Of a stretch of DNA of 35,314 nt, positions 23,496 through 31,121 are shown in pieces. The notes under the pieces were generated by a model that saw only the letters and a program-made list of their open reading frames with translations, was not told the origin of the DNA and did not search any database. This DNA is from Acidobacteria bacterium RIFCSPLOWO2_12_FULL_54_10 (GTDB lineage: Bacteria > Acidobacteriota > Terriglobia > 2-12-FULL-54-10). The position numbers were made by a program, and so were the translations under genes. Where the stretch lies: positions 1-35,314 of the forward strand of contig MEKX01000115.1 of assembly GCA_001767075.1 (NCBI GenBank), in the 5' to 3' direction. The first letter of the stretch is position 1; each line of letters opens with the position of its first letter.

Positions 23496-23984
23496 ATGGG
23501 ACCGCTTCTCGCGTTGGGAAGGATTCTGCTGGCGGCAATTCCAACCTTTTTTCTGGTGTGGATTTTGTATTTCTATACGACCCGCGTCTTCCTTCGCCCT
23601 CTAGAAAAAACGCTGCACGAGCGCTATCAGATCACCGGGGGCAGGCGGGAAATCGCCGAAAGGAACCTGGCGATCACGGAGCAAAAAGCCGCGGAATATA
23701 AAGAAGCTTTAAGAGCAGCCCGGACGGAACTGTACCGCCAGCAAGAGCAAGAACGGCAGCAAGCCTTGGAACGCCGCGCAGAGATTGTCCGCCAGGCCCG
23801 CCAACAAGCCGAAGAAACGGTCGCTCGATCCAGGCGGGAACTCGGGGAAGAAGTGGAGGAAGCCAAGAAGCGGCTGGCGGCAGAGAGCGAGGCGCTCGCC
23901 CAGTCCATACTGCAAGCAATTCTGGAACCGGCTCCGGGGCTGGCTCCCCCCCCTCCAGCCCGTGGATCGGAGGGTCCACTCTAG
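23496..23984 (+). CDS. atpF': ATP synthase F0 subunit b' (first b-type subunit)
   Basis: A 162-residue stator protein: one N-terminal membrane helix (about 7-29), the conserved short cytoplasmic turn (TTRVFLRPLEKTLHERYQIT) and a long Ala/Glu/Arg-rich coiled coil to about 145, then a Pro-rich tail. It is the first gene after the promoter and ends 2 bases before the second b-type gene, so the two are coupled. The pair forms a heterodimeric peripheral stalk in bacteria with b and b'. The ATG at 23496 has only a GGGCTGGG-type ribosome-binding site. Confidence 0.82.
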   Translation: MGPLLALGRILLAAIPTFFLVWILYFYTTRVFLRPLEKTLHERYQITGGRREIAERNLAITEQKAAEYKEALRAARTELYRQQEQERQQALERRAEIVRQARQQAEETVARSRRELGEEVEEAKKRLAAESEALAQSILQAILEPAPGLAPPPPARGSEGPL

Positions 23985-23986
23985 CC

Positions 23987-24559
23987 ATGGCCAAGCGTTT
24001 CTCTCTCCGCTCAAACACCATCGCCTCCTTAGTAGCACTCGCCCTGGTGTGGAGTCTCGGTGCCCAACTCAAGTCCTACTGGGAATCCAGTGCTGCGCTC
24101 GCGCAGGAGCATCCGCCAACGGTCTCGGAGGTAGCCCCGCCAGCCCAGCCGGAAGCCACCCCCGCCGAGCAGAGCGCCACAGAGGAACACGGCCAACCGG
24201 AAGAGGAAGGGGCGCTGGGGATCGTTTTCCATTGGTTTAATTTTGCCCTGATCCTGGGGGGCATTGGATACCTGGGGAAAAAATACATGGCTCCGTTCTT
24301 CGACCAGCGCGGCAAGGCGATTCGAGAAGAGATGGAACATTCGGCTCAGGCTATGGCCGAAGCCACTCAACGGCTGTCCAGCATTGAAGACAAACTGCAA
24401 CGGTTGGATGAAGAAATTCAGGAACTCCGCCGCACCGCCTTGGAAGAAGCGGCGTCGGAGCAGGCCCGCATCGCAGAGGCGACCAAAGCGGAGGCCGACA
24501 AAATCGTAAGGGCAGCCGGGCAAGAGATTGATTCCGCCGCCAAGGCGGCGCGCCGGTAG
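23987..24559 (+). CDS. atpF: ATP synthase F0 subunit b, interrupted by an in-frame TAG
   Basis: The frame gives 190 residues: a hydrophobic N-terminal segment (about 11-28), an acidic linker rich in Pro and Glu, the true b-type membrane helix (about 76-98, ending in KYMAPFFDQRGKAIREEME), then the coiled coil up to AAKAARR. A TAG at 24557-24559 stops translation where relatives usually carry Glu or a similar residue, and the same frame continues with obvious b-subunit sequence for 67 more codons. The truncated form would lack the C-terminal part that binds delta. TAG also ends other genes in this window, so it is not reassigned here. Confidence 0.8.
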   Translation: MAKRFSLRSNTIASLVALALVWSLGAQLKSYWESSAALAQEHPPTVSEVAPPAQPEATPAEQSATEEHGQPEEEGALGIVFHWFNFALILGGIGYLGKKYMAPFFDQRGKAIREEMEHSAQAMAEATQRLSSIEDKLQRLDEEIQELRRTALEEAASEQARIAEATKAEADKIVRAAGQEIDSAAKAARR

Positions 24560-24763
24560 TTGCGAATTTACATGGCGGACCTCGCCGTCGGATTAGCCGG
24601 GAGGCGAATCCAGGAGACCATCACGCCGGCGGCGGAAAAGCGAATCTTCCGCTCGTTCCTGGTAGGTCTTCACGACGACTCGAAGCGGCGCTCGGAGAAC
24701 TCCTCCGGCCCCTCCGCAGCTTCGCCCGGCAACCCTTCATCGCACTCGCCGGGAGGAGCCTAG
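24560..24763 (+). pseudogene. atpF: Severed C-terminal part of ATP synthase subunit b
   Basis: In the same frame as 23987-24559 and directly after its TAG, the sequence reads LRIYMADLAVGLAGRRIQETITPAAEKRIFRSFL, the conserved C-terminal helix of b subunits, followed by a Ser/Pro-rich tail and a stop 3 bases before the delta gene. It could be made by readthrough, by reinitiation at ATG 24572 (no Shine-Dalgarno seen), or not at all. A sequencing or assembly error at one base would restore the gene. Confidence 0.75.
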
Positions 24764-24766
24764 CTC

Positions 24767-25324
24767 ATGCCATCTGCCGTAGCGTTCCGCTATGCTCGGG
24801 CTTTGGTGGATGTCGTTACCGGGCCCAACGCAGCCCAGGCGGGGCAAGAACCGCGAGCGATCGCAGTTCAGTTGGCCAAATTCAGCGACCTGCACCAGGA
24901 AAACCGGGAACTGCGCGTTCTGTTTTCCACTCCGGCAGTTTCTACGTCCAAAAAGAAGGCGATCTTGTCAGAGTTAGCCGCTAATCTGGGTCTGGCTCCG
25001 CTGACGAAAAATTTCCTAAATGTGGTCATCCAACACGAGCGGATGAATTGGCTGCCCGATTTTACCGAGGCTTTCACGGTGTTGTTGGATGAGCATCTGG
25101 GAGTCGTTGTCGCGGAGGTGACAACGGCTCGTCCCCTCCCCGAAGAAGAAAGGCAAGGATTGGCGGCGGCGCTGGAAAGTAAAACGGGCAAGCAGGTGCG
25201 GATGAATCTTTCTCTCGATCCGACCCTGATGGGGGGAGTGGTGGCCCGGATCGGCAGCACCATCTATGATGGATCGGTTCGCGGACAGCTCGAGCGCCTC
25301 CGCACCGACCTGGTGAGCGGGTGA
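24767..25324 (+). CDS. atpH: ATP synthase F1 subunit delta
   Basis: A 185-residue stator cap that links the b dimer to the alpha-beta crown. It begins ...[11 protein letters not shown], the standard delta N-terminal helix, with a [17 protein letters not shown] segment in the middle and the C-terminal pattern [29 protein letters not shown] characteristic of OSCP/delta. The order b', b, delta, alpha, gamma is the usual bacterial one. The ATG follows GGAGGAGCCTAGCTC, a good ribosome-binding site. Confidence 0.92.
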   Translation: MPSAVAFRYARALVDVVTGPNAAQAGQEPRAIAVQLAKFSDLHQENRELRVLFSTPAVSTSKKKAILSELAANLGLAPLTKNFLNVVIQHERMNWLPDFTEAFTVLLDEHLGVVVAEVTTARPLPEEERQGLAAALESKTGKQVRMNLSLDPTLMGGVVARIGSTIYDGSVRGQLERLRTDLVSG

Positions 25325-25352
25325 AATCACAGATTCCCTGCAAGGAGTGAAC

Positions 25353-26909
25353 ATGGCACAGATCAAAGCGGATGAAATCAGCAAAATCATCCGCCAGCAG
25401 ATTGAGAACTTCGAAACCGTCATGAACGTGGCCGAAGTCGGCTCGGTGATCTCCGTCGGAGACGGGATCGCGCGCGTTTACGGTTTGGAAAAGGTCATGG
25501 CGGGCGAGTTGCTGGAGCTTCCCCACGGAGTCACTGGAATCGCCATGAACCTGGAGGAGGACCAAGTGGGCACGGTGCTGCTTGGGGAGTACACCTCCAT
25601 CAAAGAGGGCGATCTGGTGAAGCGAACCGGCAAGATCATGTCGGTCCCGGTGGGAGACGCCTTGGTTGGGCGGGTGGTGGATTCGCTGGGCCGCCCGTTG
25701 GATGAAAAAGGCCCCATTTTGACCGACCGCTCCAACCCCGTGGAGCGCATCGCCCCGGGAGTCATAGACCGCAGGCCGGTCCGAGAACCGCTGCAAACCG
25801 GCTTGAAAGCGATTGACGCCATGATCCCGATCGGACGAGGGCAGCGCGAGCTGATCATCGGCGACCGGCAAACGGGTAAGACGGCTGTGGCGCTCGATGC
25901 CATCCTCAACCAAAAGGGGCAGGACGTCATTGCGATCTACGTGGCGATCGGCCAGAAACGCTCGACGGTTGCTCAGGTGGTGAAGACCTTAGAGGATTAC
26001 GGGGCCATGGAGTACACCATCGTCGTGGTGGCCTCGGCCAGCGATCCGGCCCCGATGCAATACCTGGCTCCCTATTCTGGCTGCGCAATCGGGGAGTACT
26101 TCCGCGATACCGGAAAGCACGCCTTGTGCATCTATGACGACCTGTCGAAACACGCGGCGGCTTATCGTGAAATTTCCCTCCTGCTGCGGCGGCCACCGGG
26201 CCGCGAGGCTTACCCGGGCGATGTTTTTTATCTGCACTCGCGGCTTCTGGAACGAGCCGCCAAACTGAGCGACGATAACGGCGCGGGGTCGCTGACCGCA
26301 CTGCCGATTATTGAAACGCAGGCGGGAGACGTTTCCGCTTACATTCCTACGAACGTCATCTCGATCACGGACGGACAAATTTATCTGGAAACCGACCTGT
26401 TCAACTCCGGCATCCGCCCGGCAATCAACGTGGGGCTCTCTGTTTCCCGCGTCGGCGGCAATGCCCAAATCAAGGCCATGAAACAGATCGCCGGCACGCT
26501 CCGTCTGGAATTGGCGCAGTACCGCGAACTGGCTGCTTTTGCCCAGTTTGGTTCTGACCTGGACAAGGCGACGCAGGCCCTGCTGTCGCGAGGGGAACGT
26601 CTGACAGAGCTACTGAAACAAGACCAATACAGCCCCCTGCCCGTTGCCAAACAGGTCCTGGCCGTTTATGCCGGCACTCGTGGTTACGTGGACGACCTGC
26701 CCGTGGAAGAAGTGCGGCGGTTTGAGAGCGAGCTTTACCAGTTTGTGGATACCCATCATCCATCGCTGCTGCAAAAATTGATGGAGAAAAAGCAATTGGA
26801 TGACGCCATGCGCCAGGAGTTCGATGGGGTCCTAAAGGAATTCAAAGAACGGTTCATGACCGAACGCATGCCGGTGAAACCCGTGCCCGCCGGGACGGCG
26901 GCTCGCTGA
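25353..26909 (+). CDS. atpA: ATP synthase F1 subunit alpha
   Basis: A 518-residue noncatalytic nucleotide-binding subunit. ATG 25353 is chosen over GTG 25347 because AAGGAG lies 5 bases upstream. The N-terminal barrel (about 25-95) includes [12 protein letters not shown]. The P-loop GDRQTGKT is at about 170-177, and the ATP synthase alpha/beta signature region lies near the end of the central domain (about 360-378, [18 protein letters not shown]). The length and all blocks are normal. This gene is intact, in contrast to the b gene two positions upstream. Confidence 0.97.
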   Translation: MAQIKADEISKIIRQQIENFETVMNVAEVGSVISVGDGIARVYGLEKVMAGELLELPHGVTGIAMNLEEDQVGTVLLGEYTSIKEGDLVKRTGKIMSVPVGDALVGRVVDSLGRPLDEKGPILTDRSNPVERIAPGVIDRRPVREPLQTGLKAIDAMIPIGRGQRELIIGDRQTGKTAVALDAILNQKGQDVIAIYVAIGQKRSTVAQVVKTLEDYGAMEYTIVVVASASDPAPMQYLAPYSGCAIGEYFRDTGKHALCIYDDLSKHAAAYREISLLLRRPPGREAYPGDVFYLHSRLLERAAKLSDDNGAGSLTALPIIETQAGDVSAYIPTNVISITDGQIYLETDLFNSGIRPAINVGLSVSRVGGNAQIKAMKQIAGTLRLELAQYRELAAFAQFGSDLDKATQALLSRGERLTELLKQDQYSPLPVAKQVLAVYAGTRGYVDDLPVEEVRRFESELYQFVDTHHPSLLQKLMEKKQLDDAMRQEFDGVLKEFKERFMTERMPVKPVPAGTAAR

Positions 26910-26946
26910 ACCGATTGTTGTCACCAATAAAACCGGAACAGAAGCC

Positions 26947-27813
26947 ATGCCAAGCTTGATTGATATGCGCCGGCGGATTCGCTCGGTGCGCAGCACACAA
27001 CAAATCACCAAGGCCATGAAAATGATCTCCGCGGCCCGCCTGCGCCGGGCGCAGGAACGCGCCTTTGAGGCTCGTCCGTACGCCAACTTGCTGCAGGAAG
27101 TGCTGGAAAGCTTGGTGGCGCGGGTGGAATCCCCCCGGCATCCTTTATTAGTGCGCCGTACGGAGGAAAGGATTCGGGTTTTGGTTCTTTCCGGCGACCG
27201 GGGGCTGTGCGGCGCTTTTAACACCAACGTCATCCGAGCCACGGAACGGTTCCTGGAAGAGCACCGCAGCCAGCAGATGGAACTGGCCCTCATTGGCCGC
27301 AAAGCGCGGGACTATTTCCGGCGGCGAACCACGAGCATCCATCAGGAGTTTGTGAACATTTTCTCACATTTGGATTTCCACCACGCCCGCGAAATCAGCG
27401 CCGACGTCATCTCTTCTTATGCAGAGAGCAATACCGACGCGGTCTATCTCATTTACAACGAGTTCAAAAGTATGCTTTCCCAGCGGGTTGTGGTGAAGCG
27501 CTTACTGCCGCTGGCAGGGTTTCAACCACCGCCGGAGCGCGCCGCCGCTTTCCTGAAAGTGGATTATATTTATGAGCAACCACCCCAGGAGATTTATGAC
27601 AGCCTGTTGCCCAAGTATGTGGAGATCCTGACCTTCCGGGCCCTGCTGGAGTCTGCCGCCGCCGAGCACGCCGCCCGCATGACAGCGATGGATTCTGCTA
27701 CCAACAACGCCGGCGAGATGATTGAATCCCTCACCCTAACCATGAACCGCGTTCGCCAGGCCACCATCACCAAGGAACTCATCGAAGTGGTCAGCGGCGC
27801 CGCGGTGCAGTGA
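26947..27813 (+). CDS. atpG: ATP synthase F1 subunit gamma
   Basis: The 288-residue central rotor shaft. It opens with MPSLIDMRRRIRSVRSTQQITKAMKMISAARL, the conserved N-terminal helix, has the mid-protein SGDRGLCGAFNTN loop, and closes with ESLTLTMNRVRQATITKELIEVVSGA, the C-terminal helix that inserts into the crown. The gene is intact. The beta and epsilon genes that usually follow are absent; the next gene is on the opposite strand 47 bases away. Confidence 0.96.
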   Translation: MPSLIDMRRRIRSVRSTQQITKAMKMISAARLRRAQERAFEARPYANLLQEVLESLVARVESPRHPLLVRRTEERIRVLVLSGDRGLCGAFNTNVIRATERFLEEHRSQQMELALIGRKARDYFRRRTTSIHQEFVNIFSHLDFHHAREISADVISSYAESNTDAVYLIYNEFKSMLSQRVVVKRLLPLAGFQPPPERAAAFLKVDYIYEQPPQEIYDSLLPKYVEILTFRALLESAAAEHAARMTAMDSATNNAGEMIESLTLTMNRVRQATITKELIEVVSGAAVQ

Positions 27814-27860
27814 ACTGTCGCACCTTGTTCCCATCCGGCGGTACTTCTATTTTTCTTTTC

Positions 27861-28493
27861 TTACTCGCCCAGAAATTCCCGCAGTTCATCTTCCGCGATG
27901 GCCCCCTCGCGGATGAGTCTCCATTTGGGAATGGTTACGTCCACGGTGGTAGCGGTCCGATGATCCAGGATGGGGCTGTCCAGGATCAAGGAGAGGTGTT
28001 CGCCGAGCGCGCCGAGCACCTCACGGGCCTCCGAGCAGGTGGGATGGCCGGAAACATTGGCGCTTGTGGCAATCAGGGGCATCCCAAATTGGGCCAGTAA
28101 ACGGACGGCGATGGTGGAGACTGGTTGCCGGACGGCTAGCCGCCTGGCATTCCCCGTTACTTTCAGAGGCACACAGGCGGAGGCTTCGATAATGATGGTA
28201 AGCGGACCCGGCCAATAGCGGTGTGCCAGAAGGTAGAAGCGGGAGGGAAGGCCCTTGGCCAGATCAACCACCTGTTCCACTGACTCGACAAACAAAGGCA
28301 AAGAACGGTCCCACGCACGGCTTTTGGCTTGGAACACCTTTTCGACAGCCGACAAATTGAAGGGGTCGGCCACCAGGCAGTACAGCGTGTCGGTGGGAAT
28401 GGCAACCAAATCCCCCCGGCGGATGGCGTTCACGGCGTAGTCAATCTTGTCCTCTTCCGGCTCAGCGGGTTGAATGGGGATGATTTCAGCCAT
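27861..28493 (-). CDS. L-threonylcarbamoyladenylate synthase (Sua5/YrdC/YwlC family)
   Basis: A 210-residue enzyme making the threonylcarbamoyl-AMP used for t6A37 modification of ANN-decoding tRNAs. ATG 28493 is favoured over the longer frame to 28523 because AGGAGG lies 4 bases upstream. Family blocks are GGDLVAIPTDTLYCLV-like (here RRGDLVAIPTDTLYCL), AKSRAWDRSLPLFV for the KxR region, PGPLTII, SANVSG and a C-terminal DVTIPKWRLIREGAI. It is a short YrdC-type protein without the Sua5 tail. It converges on atpG and lies at the end of the minus-strand gene run. Confidence 0.9.
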   Translation of the reverse strand: MAEIIPIQPAEPEEDKIDYAVNAIRRGDLVAIPTDTLYCLVADPFNLSAVEKVFQAKSRAWDRSLPLFVESVEQVVDLAKGLPSRFYLLAHRYWPGPLTIIIEASACVPLKVTGNARRLAVRQPVSTIAVRLLAQFGMPLIATSANVSGHPTCSEAREVLGALGEHLSLILDSPILDHRTATTVDVTIPKWRLIREGAIAEDELREFLGE

Positions 28494-28715
28494 TCTTCCT
28501 CCTGCCCGAAGCGAGACTAACACGGCTGGGCGGGAGGGTCAACCAAGCTCTTCCCAAAGGAAATGATTCGACACGCGGGCCTCTTGGCTCGCATCTGGGT
28601 TGACGGGTTGTCCTGGGATTTGTCTGGCAAAACGAACCGTTCAAAGCAGCCTGACCAGCGAGATAGCGGTGTTTTTCCACGGGCTGTCGGCAACGCTGGA
28701 GTAAAAATTCTAAAC

Positions 28716-29240
28716 TTACCCTCCATGTTCGCCGACTTGCCCTCCCCGGCTAATCTCCAAATCGGATTCCTTGGGGGCGGCGGCAGTCGGTCTTTGCTCG
28801 ACCGCTGTGCGTCGGGAGAGACGGTTGCTTTCCTCCAGGGCCGCCTCATAGCCTCGGCTCGTGTAATAGACCCTCTTCTGAAAAAATTCCGTGACTGCCT
28901 GCTGTACATTTTCCTCCAGAGTGATTGCGGAACTCCTCAAATATCTCCAGAGGTGCTTTTCCGCCAAGATCAACGCCAGAACAGTCTGTCCTAGCGGGAT
29001 GCCTTCGGCAAAACGCTGTTTGCCGGAGTCTTCCCCGGCGTTTTGGAGGGCAGGCTCGTCTTTGGAATCTAGCCACCGGACCAGATCCCGATAAATCATT
29101 TCCACGCGCTGGAACATCTCCATATCCGTTAGACGGCGGTAGTGACTGGTGCCCAGATTGCTCTTCAATTCTGGCACCAACATGCTGACCAGTTGCCGAG
29201 AGTCTTTCTCTATCAATTGAATCACCTTCGTGGCGTTCAT
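28716..29240 (-). CDS. RsbRD N-terminal domain-like protein
   Basis: A 174-residue soluble all-alpha protein. ATG 29240 is used; the longer frame to 29378 starts in a Pro-rich stretch overlapping the mogA end. Residues about 10-130 (IEKDSRQLVSMLVPEL, RRLTDMEMFQRVEMIYRDLVRWL, GIPLGQTVLALILAEKHLWRYL) resemble the RsbT co-antagonist RsbRD_N globin-like fold, which acts as a sensory input module. There is no kinase or STAS domain attached, and the last 40 residues are low-complexity. It follows mogA by about 110 bases on the same strand and may be part of that run. Confidence 0.6.
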   Translation of the reverse strand: MNATKVIQLIEKDSRQLVSMLVPELKSNLGTSHYRRLTDMEMFQRVEMIYRDLVRWLDSKDEPALQNAGEDSGKQRFAEGIPLGQTVLALILAEKHLWRYLRSSAITLEENVQQAVTEFFQKRVYYTSRGYEAALEESNRLSRRTAVEQRPTAAAPKESDLEISRGGQVGEHGG

Positions 29241-29349
29241 TGCATGCTCCCTTCCTCGACTCTGGTCGTCCTGGAGCCGGTTCCATTTGAGTCCACTATA
29301 CTCCCCCCCTTCTCTTCTGTAAACCTGGGGCGGCGCGGGGCTGGGGAGG

Positions 29350-29856
29350 TTATTCCGGGTGTGCTGTTTTTCCGGCAACCAAGTCTACAGCATGCGGCAG
29401 CACGGTGTGGATGGCCTTCAAAGAATCTAGTGCCCCTTGCGGGCTTCCCGGAAGATTGACGATGAGGGAAGCGCCGCAGAGACCCGCCACAGACCGGGAA
29501 AGGACCGCCGTGGGGGTGGTCTTAGAACCTTCGCGACGCATTTGCTCTGTTAGACCGGGAATCTCGCGGGTGATGACTTTTTTCGTCGCTTCGGGGGTGA
29601 CATCGCGAGGGGAAAGTCCCGTGCCGCCGACCGTGAAGACCACGGCCACCCCATGGGAGCAAAATTCCCGTAAGGTAGCAGCGATCACAGCCAGATCGTC
29701 GGCGACAATCCGGCTTTCCAAGATCGTCCAGCCGTTTTGCTCCAGGAATTCCGCCACGGCGGGGCCGGAACGATCCGCTCGCCGTCCTGCGAATGCGGAG
29801 TCGCTGACAGTAAGAATGGCAGCCCGCAATGGTGGCGATGTCTGATTCTCACGCAT
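29350..29856 (-). CDS. mogA: Molybdopterin adenylyltransferase (MogA/MoaB family)
   Basis: A 168-residue cofactor enzyme that adenylates molybdopterin before Mo insertion. The signature blocks are AAILTVSDSAF, the TVGGTGLSPRDVTPEAT loop and a C-terminal LIVNLPGSPQGA. The ATG at 29856 (a GTG is one codon earlier) lies within the last 8 bases of the preceding response-regulator gene, so translation is coupled. The gene belongs to the moeA-moaC run. The MogA versus MoaB assignment is not certain from sequence alone; the reaction is the same. Confidence 0.9.
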   Translation of the reverse strand: MRENQTSPPLRAAILTVSDSAFAGRRADRSGPAVAEFLEQNGWTILESRIVADDLAVIAATLREFCSHGVAVVFTVGGTGLSPRDVTPEATKKVITREIPGLTEQMRREGSKTTPTAVLSRSVAGLCGASLIVNLPGSPQGALDSLKAIHTVLPHAVDLVAGKTAHPE

Positions 29857-30580
29857 CACGGTTTTGTTCGTCCAGAAGCCGGAGGGCTTCCATTAATAGC
29901 CCTTGCGTGGAATGCGTCGTCGTCTGCCGATCCGACCGGGAGTTGAAATCAATTTCAAAGGAGCCGTCCGACCAGCCCGCCACCCGGTATACAGCCTCGT
30001 CTCCTACAACGGAACCGAGTTCCGCGTGACGGATTTGGCCTTCGGAGAAAAACATCCGGCAACTTTCTCCGCCTCGGGTTAGCATTAGCAAGCAAGTTTT
30101 TTGGCCCAGTTCCATTGACTGTAGAAGATCAATCAGATTCATTTCGGACAACCGTCCGCGGATCACCCCTTCGGCGGGAGCCTGCTTCTGCATTTTTTCC
30201 CAGGCAATCTTTTCGAGGACCTTCTTGGTTCTGGAGGCCATCTCCTTTACGTAAAAAGGCTTGACGAAGAACTCTTCCACCACATCCGCCATTGGACGCA
30301 GTTTCTCGTCAATGTCCGATTTTGCCGCCATCAGGATCACCCGCACTCCCTGAGTTGCCGGATGCTCTTTTAATTTCTGAATCAACTGGCTTCCGTCCAG
30401 GCCCGGCATCCGGTAGTCGCAGATCACCAAGTCCGGCGGTGTTTGCAGGCACTGGAGCAAGGCTTCCGTCGAGTCCGTACTGGTAGCGATTTCGGCCAGT
30501 GGTTCCACCCCGCGTCGCATCAGGTCCACAATGAGGGGATTATCATCCACCAGCAGCACTCTAGCCTCGCTTTTGGCCAC
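29849..30580 (-). CDS. Response regulator with REC and DUF4388 (PATAN-like) domains
   Basis: A 243-residue protein. The receiver domain has VDDN near residue 12, the phospho-acceptor aspartate in VICDYRMPGLDG and the Lys in FFVKPF. A helical linker leads to a DUF4388 domain (about 140-240) with GRLSEMNLIDLLQSMELGQKTCLLML and SCRMFFSEGQIRHAELGSVVGDEAVYR, the form seen in GAF/two-component output proteins of deltaproteobacteria and acidobacteria. No DNA-binding domain is present. It overlaps moaC by 20 bases and mogA by 8, so it is fully embedded in the molybdenum-cofactor operon. Confidence 0.88.
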   Translation of the reverse strand: MAKSEARVLLVDDNPLIVDLMRRGVEPLAEIATSTDSTEALLQCLQTPPDLVICDYRMPGLDGSQLIQKLKEHPATQGVRVILMAAKSDIDEKLRPMADVVEEFFVKPFYVKEMASRTKKVLEKIAWEKMQKQAPAEGVIRGRLSEMNLIDLLQSMELGQKTCLLMLTRGGESCRMFFSEGQIRHAELGSVVGDEAVYRVAGWSDGSFEIDFNSRSDRQTTTHSTQGLLMEALRLLDEQNRDA

Positions 30581-31094
30581 GCCCGCTCCTTTCTCTTGGT
30601 TTCCTCGGTTTTATCGGCTCCCTCGGTGTTTGCGACCGGAGAAAGGTCCCGCTCTTGCCGCCCCTTTTTTCCAAGAGACAAATATCGGTAATCACCATCG
30701 CCTTGTCAACGGCCTTGCACATATCGTAGATGGTCAGGGCCGCCACGCTGATTGCCGCCAGCGCTTCCATTTCGACACCGGTAACGGCGCGGGTAGCCAC
30801 GCTGGATTCGATTTCGACGCCCCCTGGCACCAGTCGGACCCGGACATCCACGTGGGTTAAAGGAAGCGGATGACAAAGCGGGATCAGGCTAGCCGTTTGT
30901 TTGGCCGCCGCAATCCCAGCAATGCGGGCAATCTCCAGCGGGTTCCCTTTCGGATTTTGGGGCAGCGAGCGGAGAAGTTCCGGTGACATTTTGACAAACC
31001 CGCGGGCGCGCGCCCGCCGCGCTGTGACCCGCTTCGCGCTGACATCCACCATGCGCACAGAGCCGTCTGGGTTGAAGTGGGAAAGTTTGGTCAT
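30561..31094 (-). CDS. moaC: Cyclic pyranopterin monophosphate synthase MoaC, with C-terminal extension
   Basis: A 177-residue enzyme making cyclic pyranopterin monophosphate, the first molybdopterin intermediate. ATG 31094 has AGGAAAA upstream. Conserved blocks are FNPDGSVRMVDVSAK, AGIAAAKQT with LIPLCHPLPL, GVEMEALAAISVAALTIYDMCKAVDK and ICLLEKRGGKSG. The catalytic-site His and the KxxD motif are present. MoaC normally ends just after GGKSG; here a basic tail of about 28 residues follows, encoded across a 9-bp tandem repeat (30591-30626) and ending inside the next gene. Confidence 0.93.
   Translation of the reverse strand: MTKLSHFNPDGSVRMVDVSAKRVTARRARARGFVKMSPELLRSLPQNPKGNPLEIARIAGIAAAKQTASLIPLCHPLPLTHVDVRVRLVPGGVEIESSVATRAVTGVEMEALAAISVAALTIYDMCKAVDKAMVITDICLLEKRGGKSGTFLRSQTPREPIKPRKPRERSGRGQKRG
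30591..30626 (-). repeat. Second 9-bp tandem array, inside the moaC 3' end
   Basis: On the minus strand the units read CCGAGGGAG, CCGATAAAA, CCGAGGAAA and CCAAGAGAA. The array shares CCGATAAAACCGA with the one at 2454-2489 and encodes EPIKPRKPRE in the MoaC tail. Confidence 0.75.
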
Positions 31095-31121
31095 TTGATT
31101 TTCCTGACCCCGCATACGGGC

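Noticed and set aside
24557-24559. TAG reassignment to an amino acid (for example pyrrolysine) in the ATP synthase b gene
   Set aside because: TAG ends several normal genes here, including the rhomboid, the diheme cytochrome and b', so general reassignment does not fit.
28517-28909. 130-codon minus-strand frame after the RsbRD_N-like gene
   Set aside because: It overlaps the RsbRD_N-like gene in another frame, is rich in Arg and Pro and has no conserved pattern.
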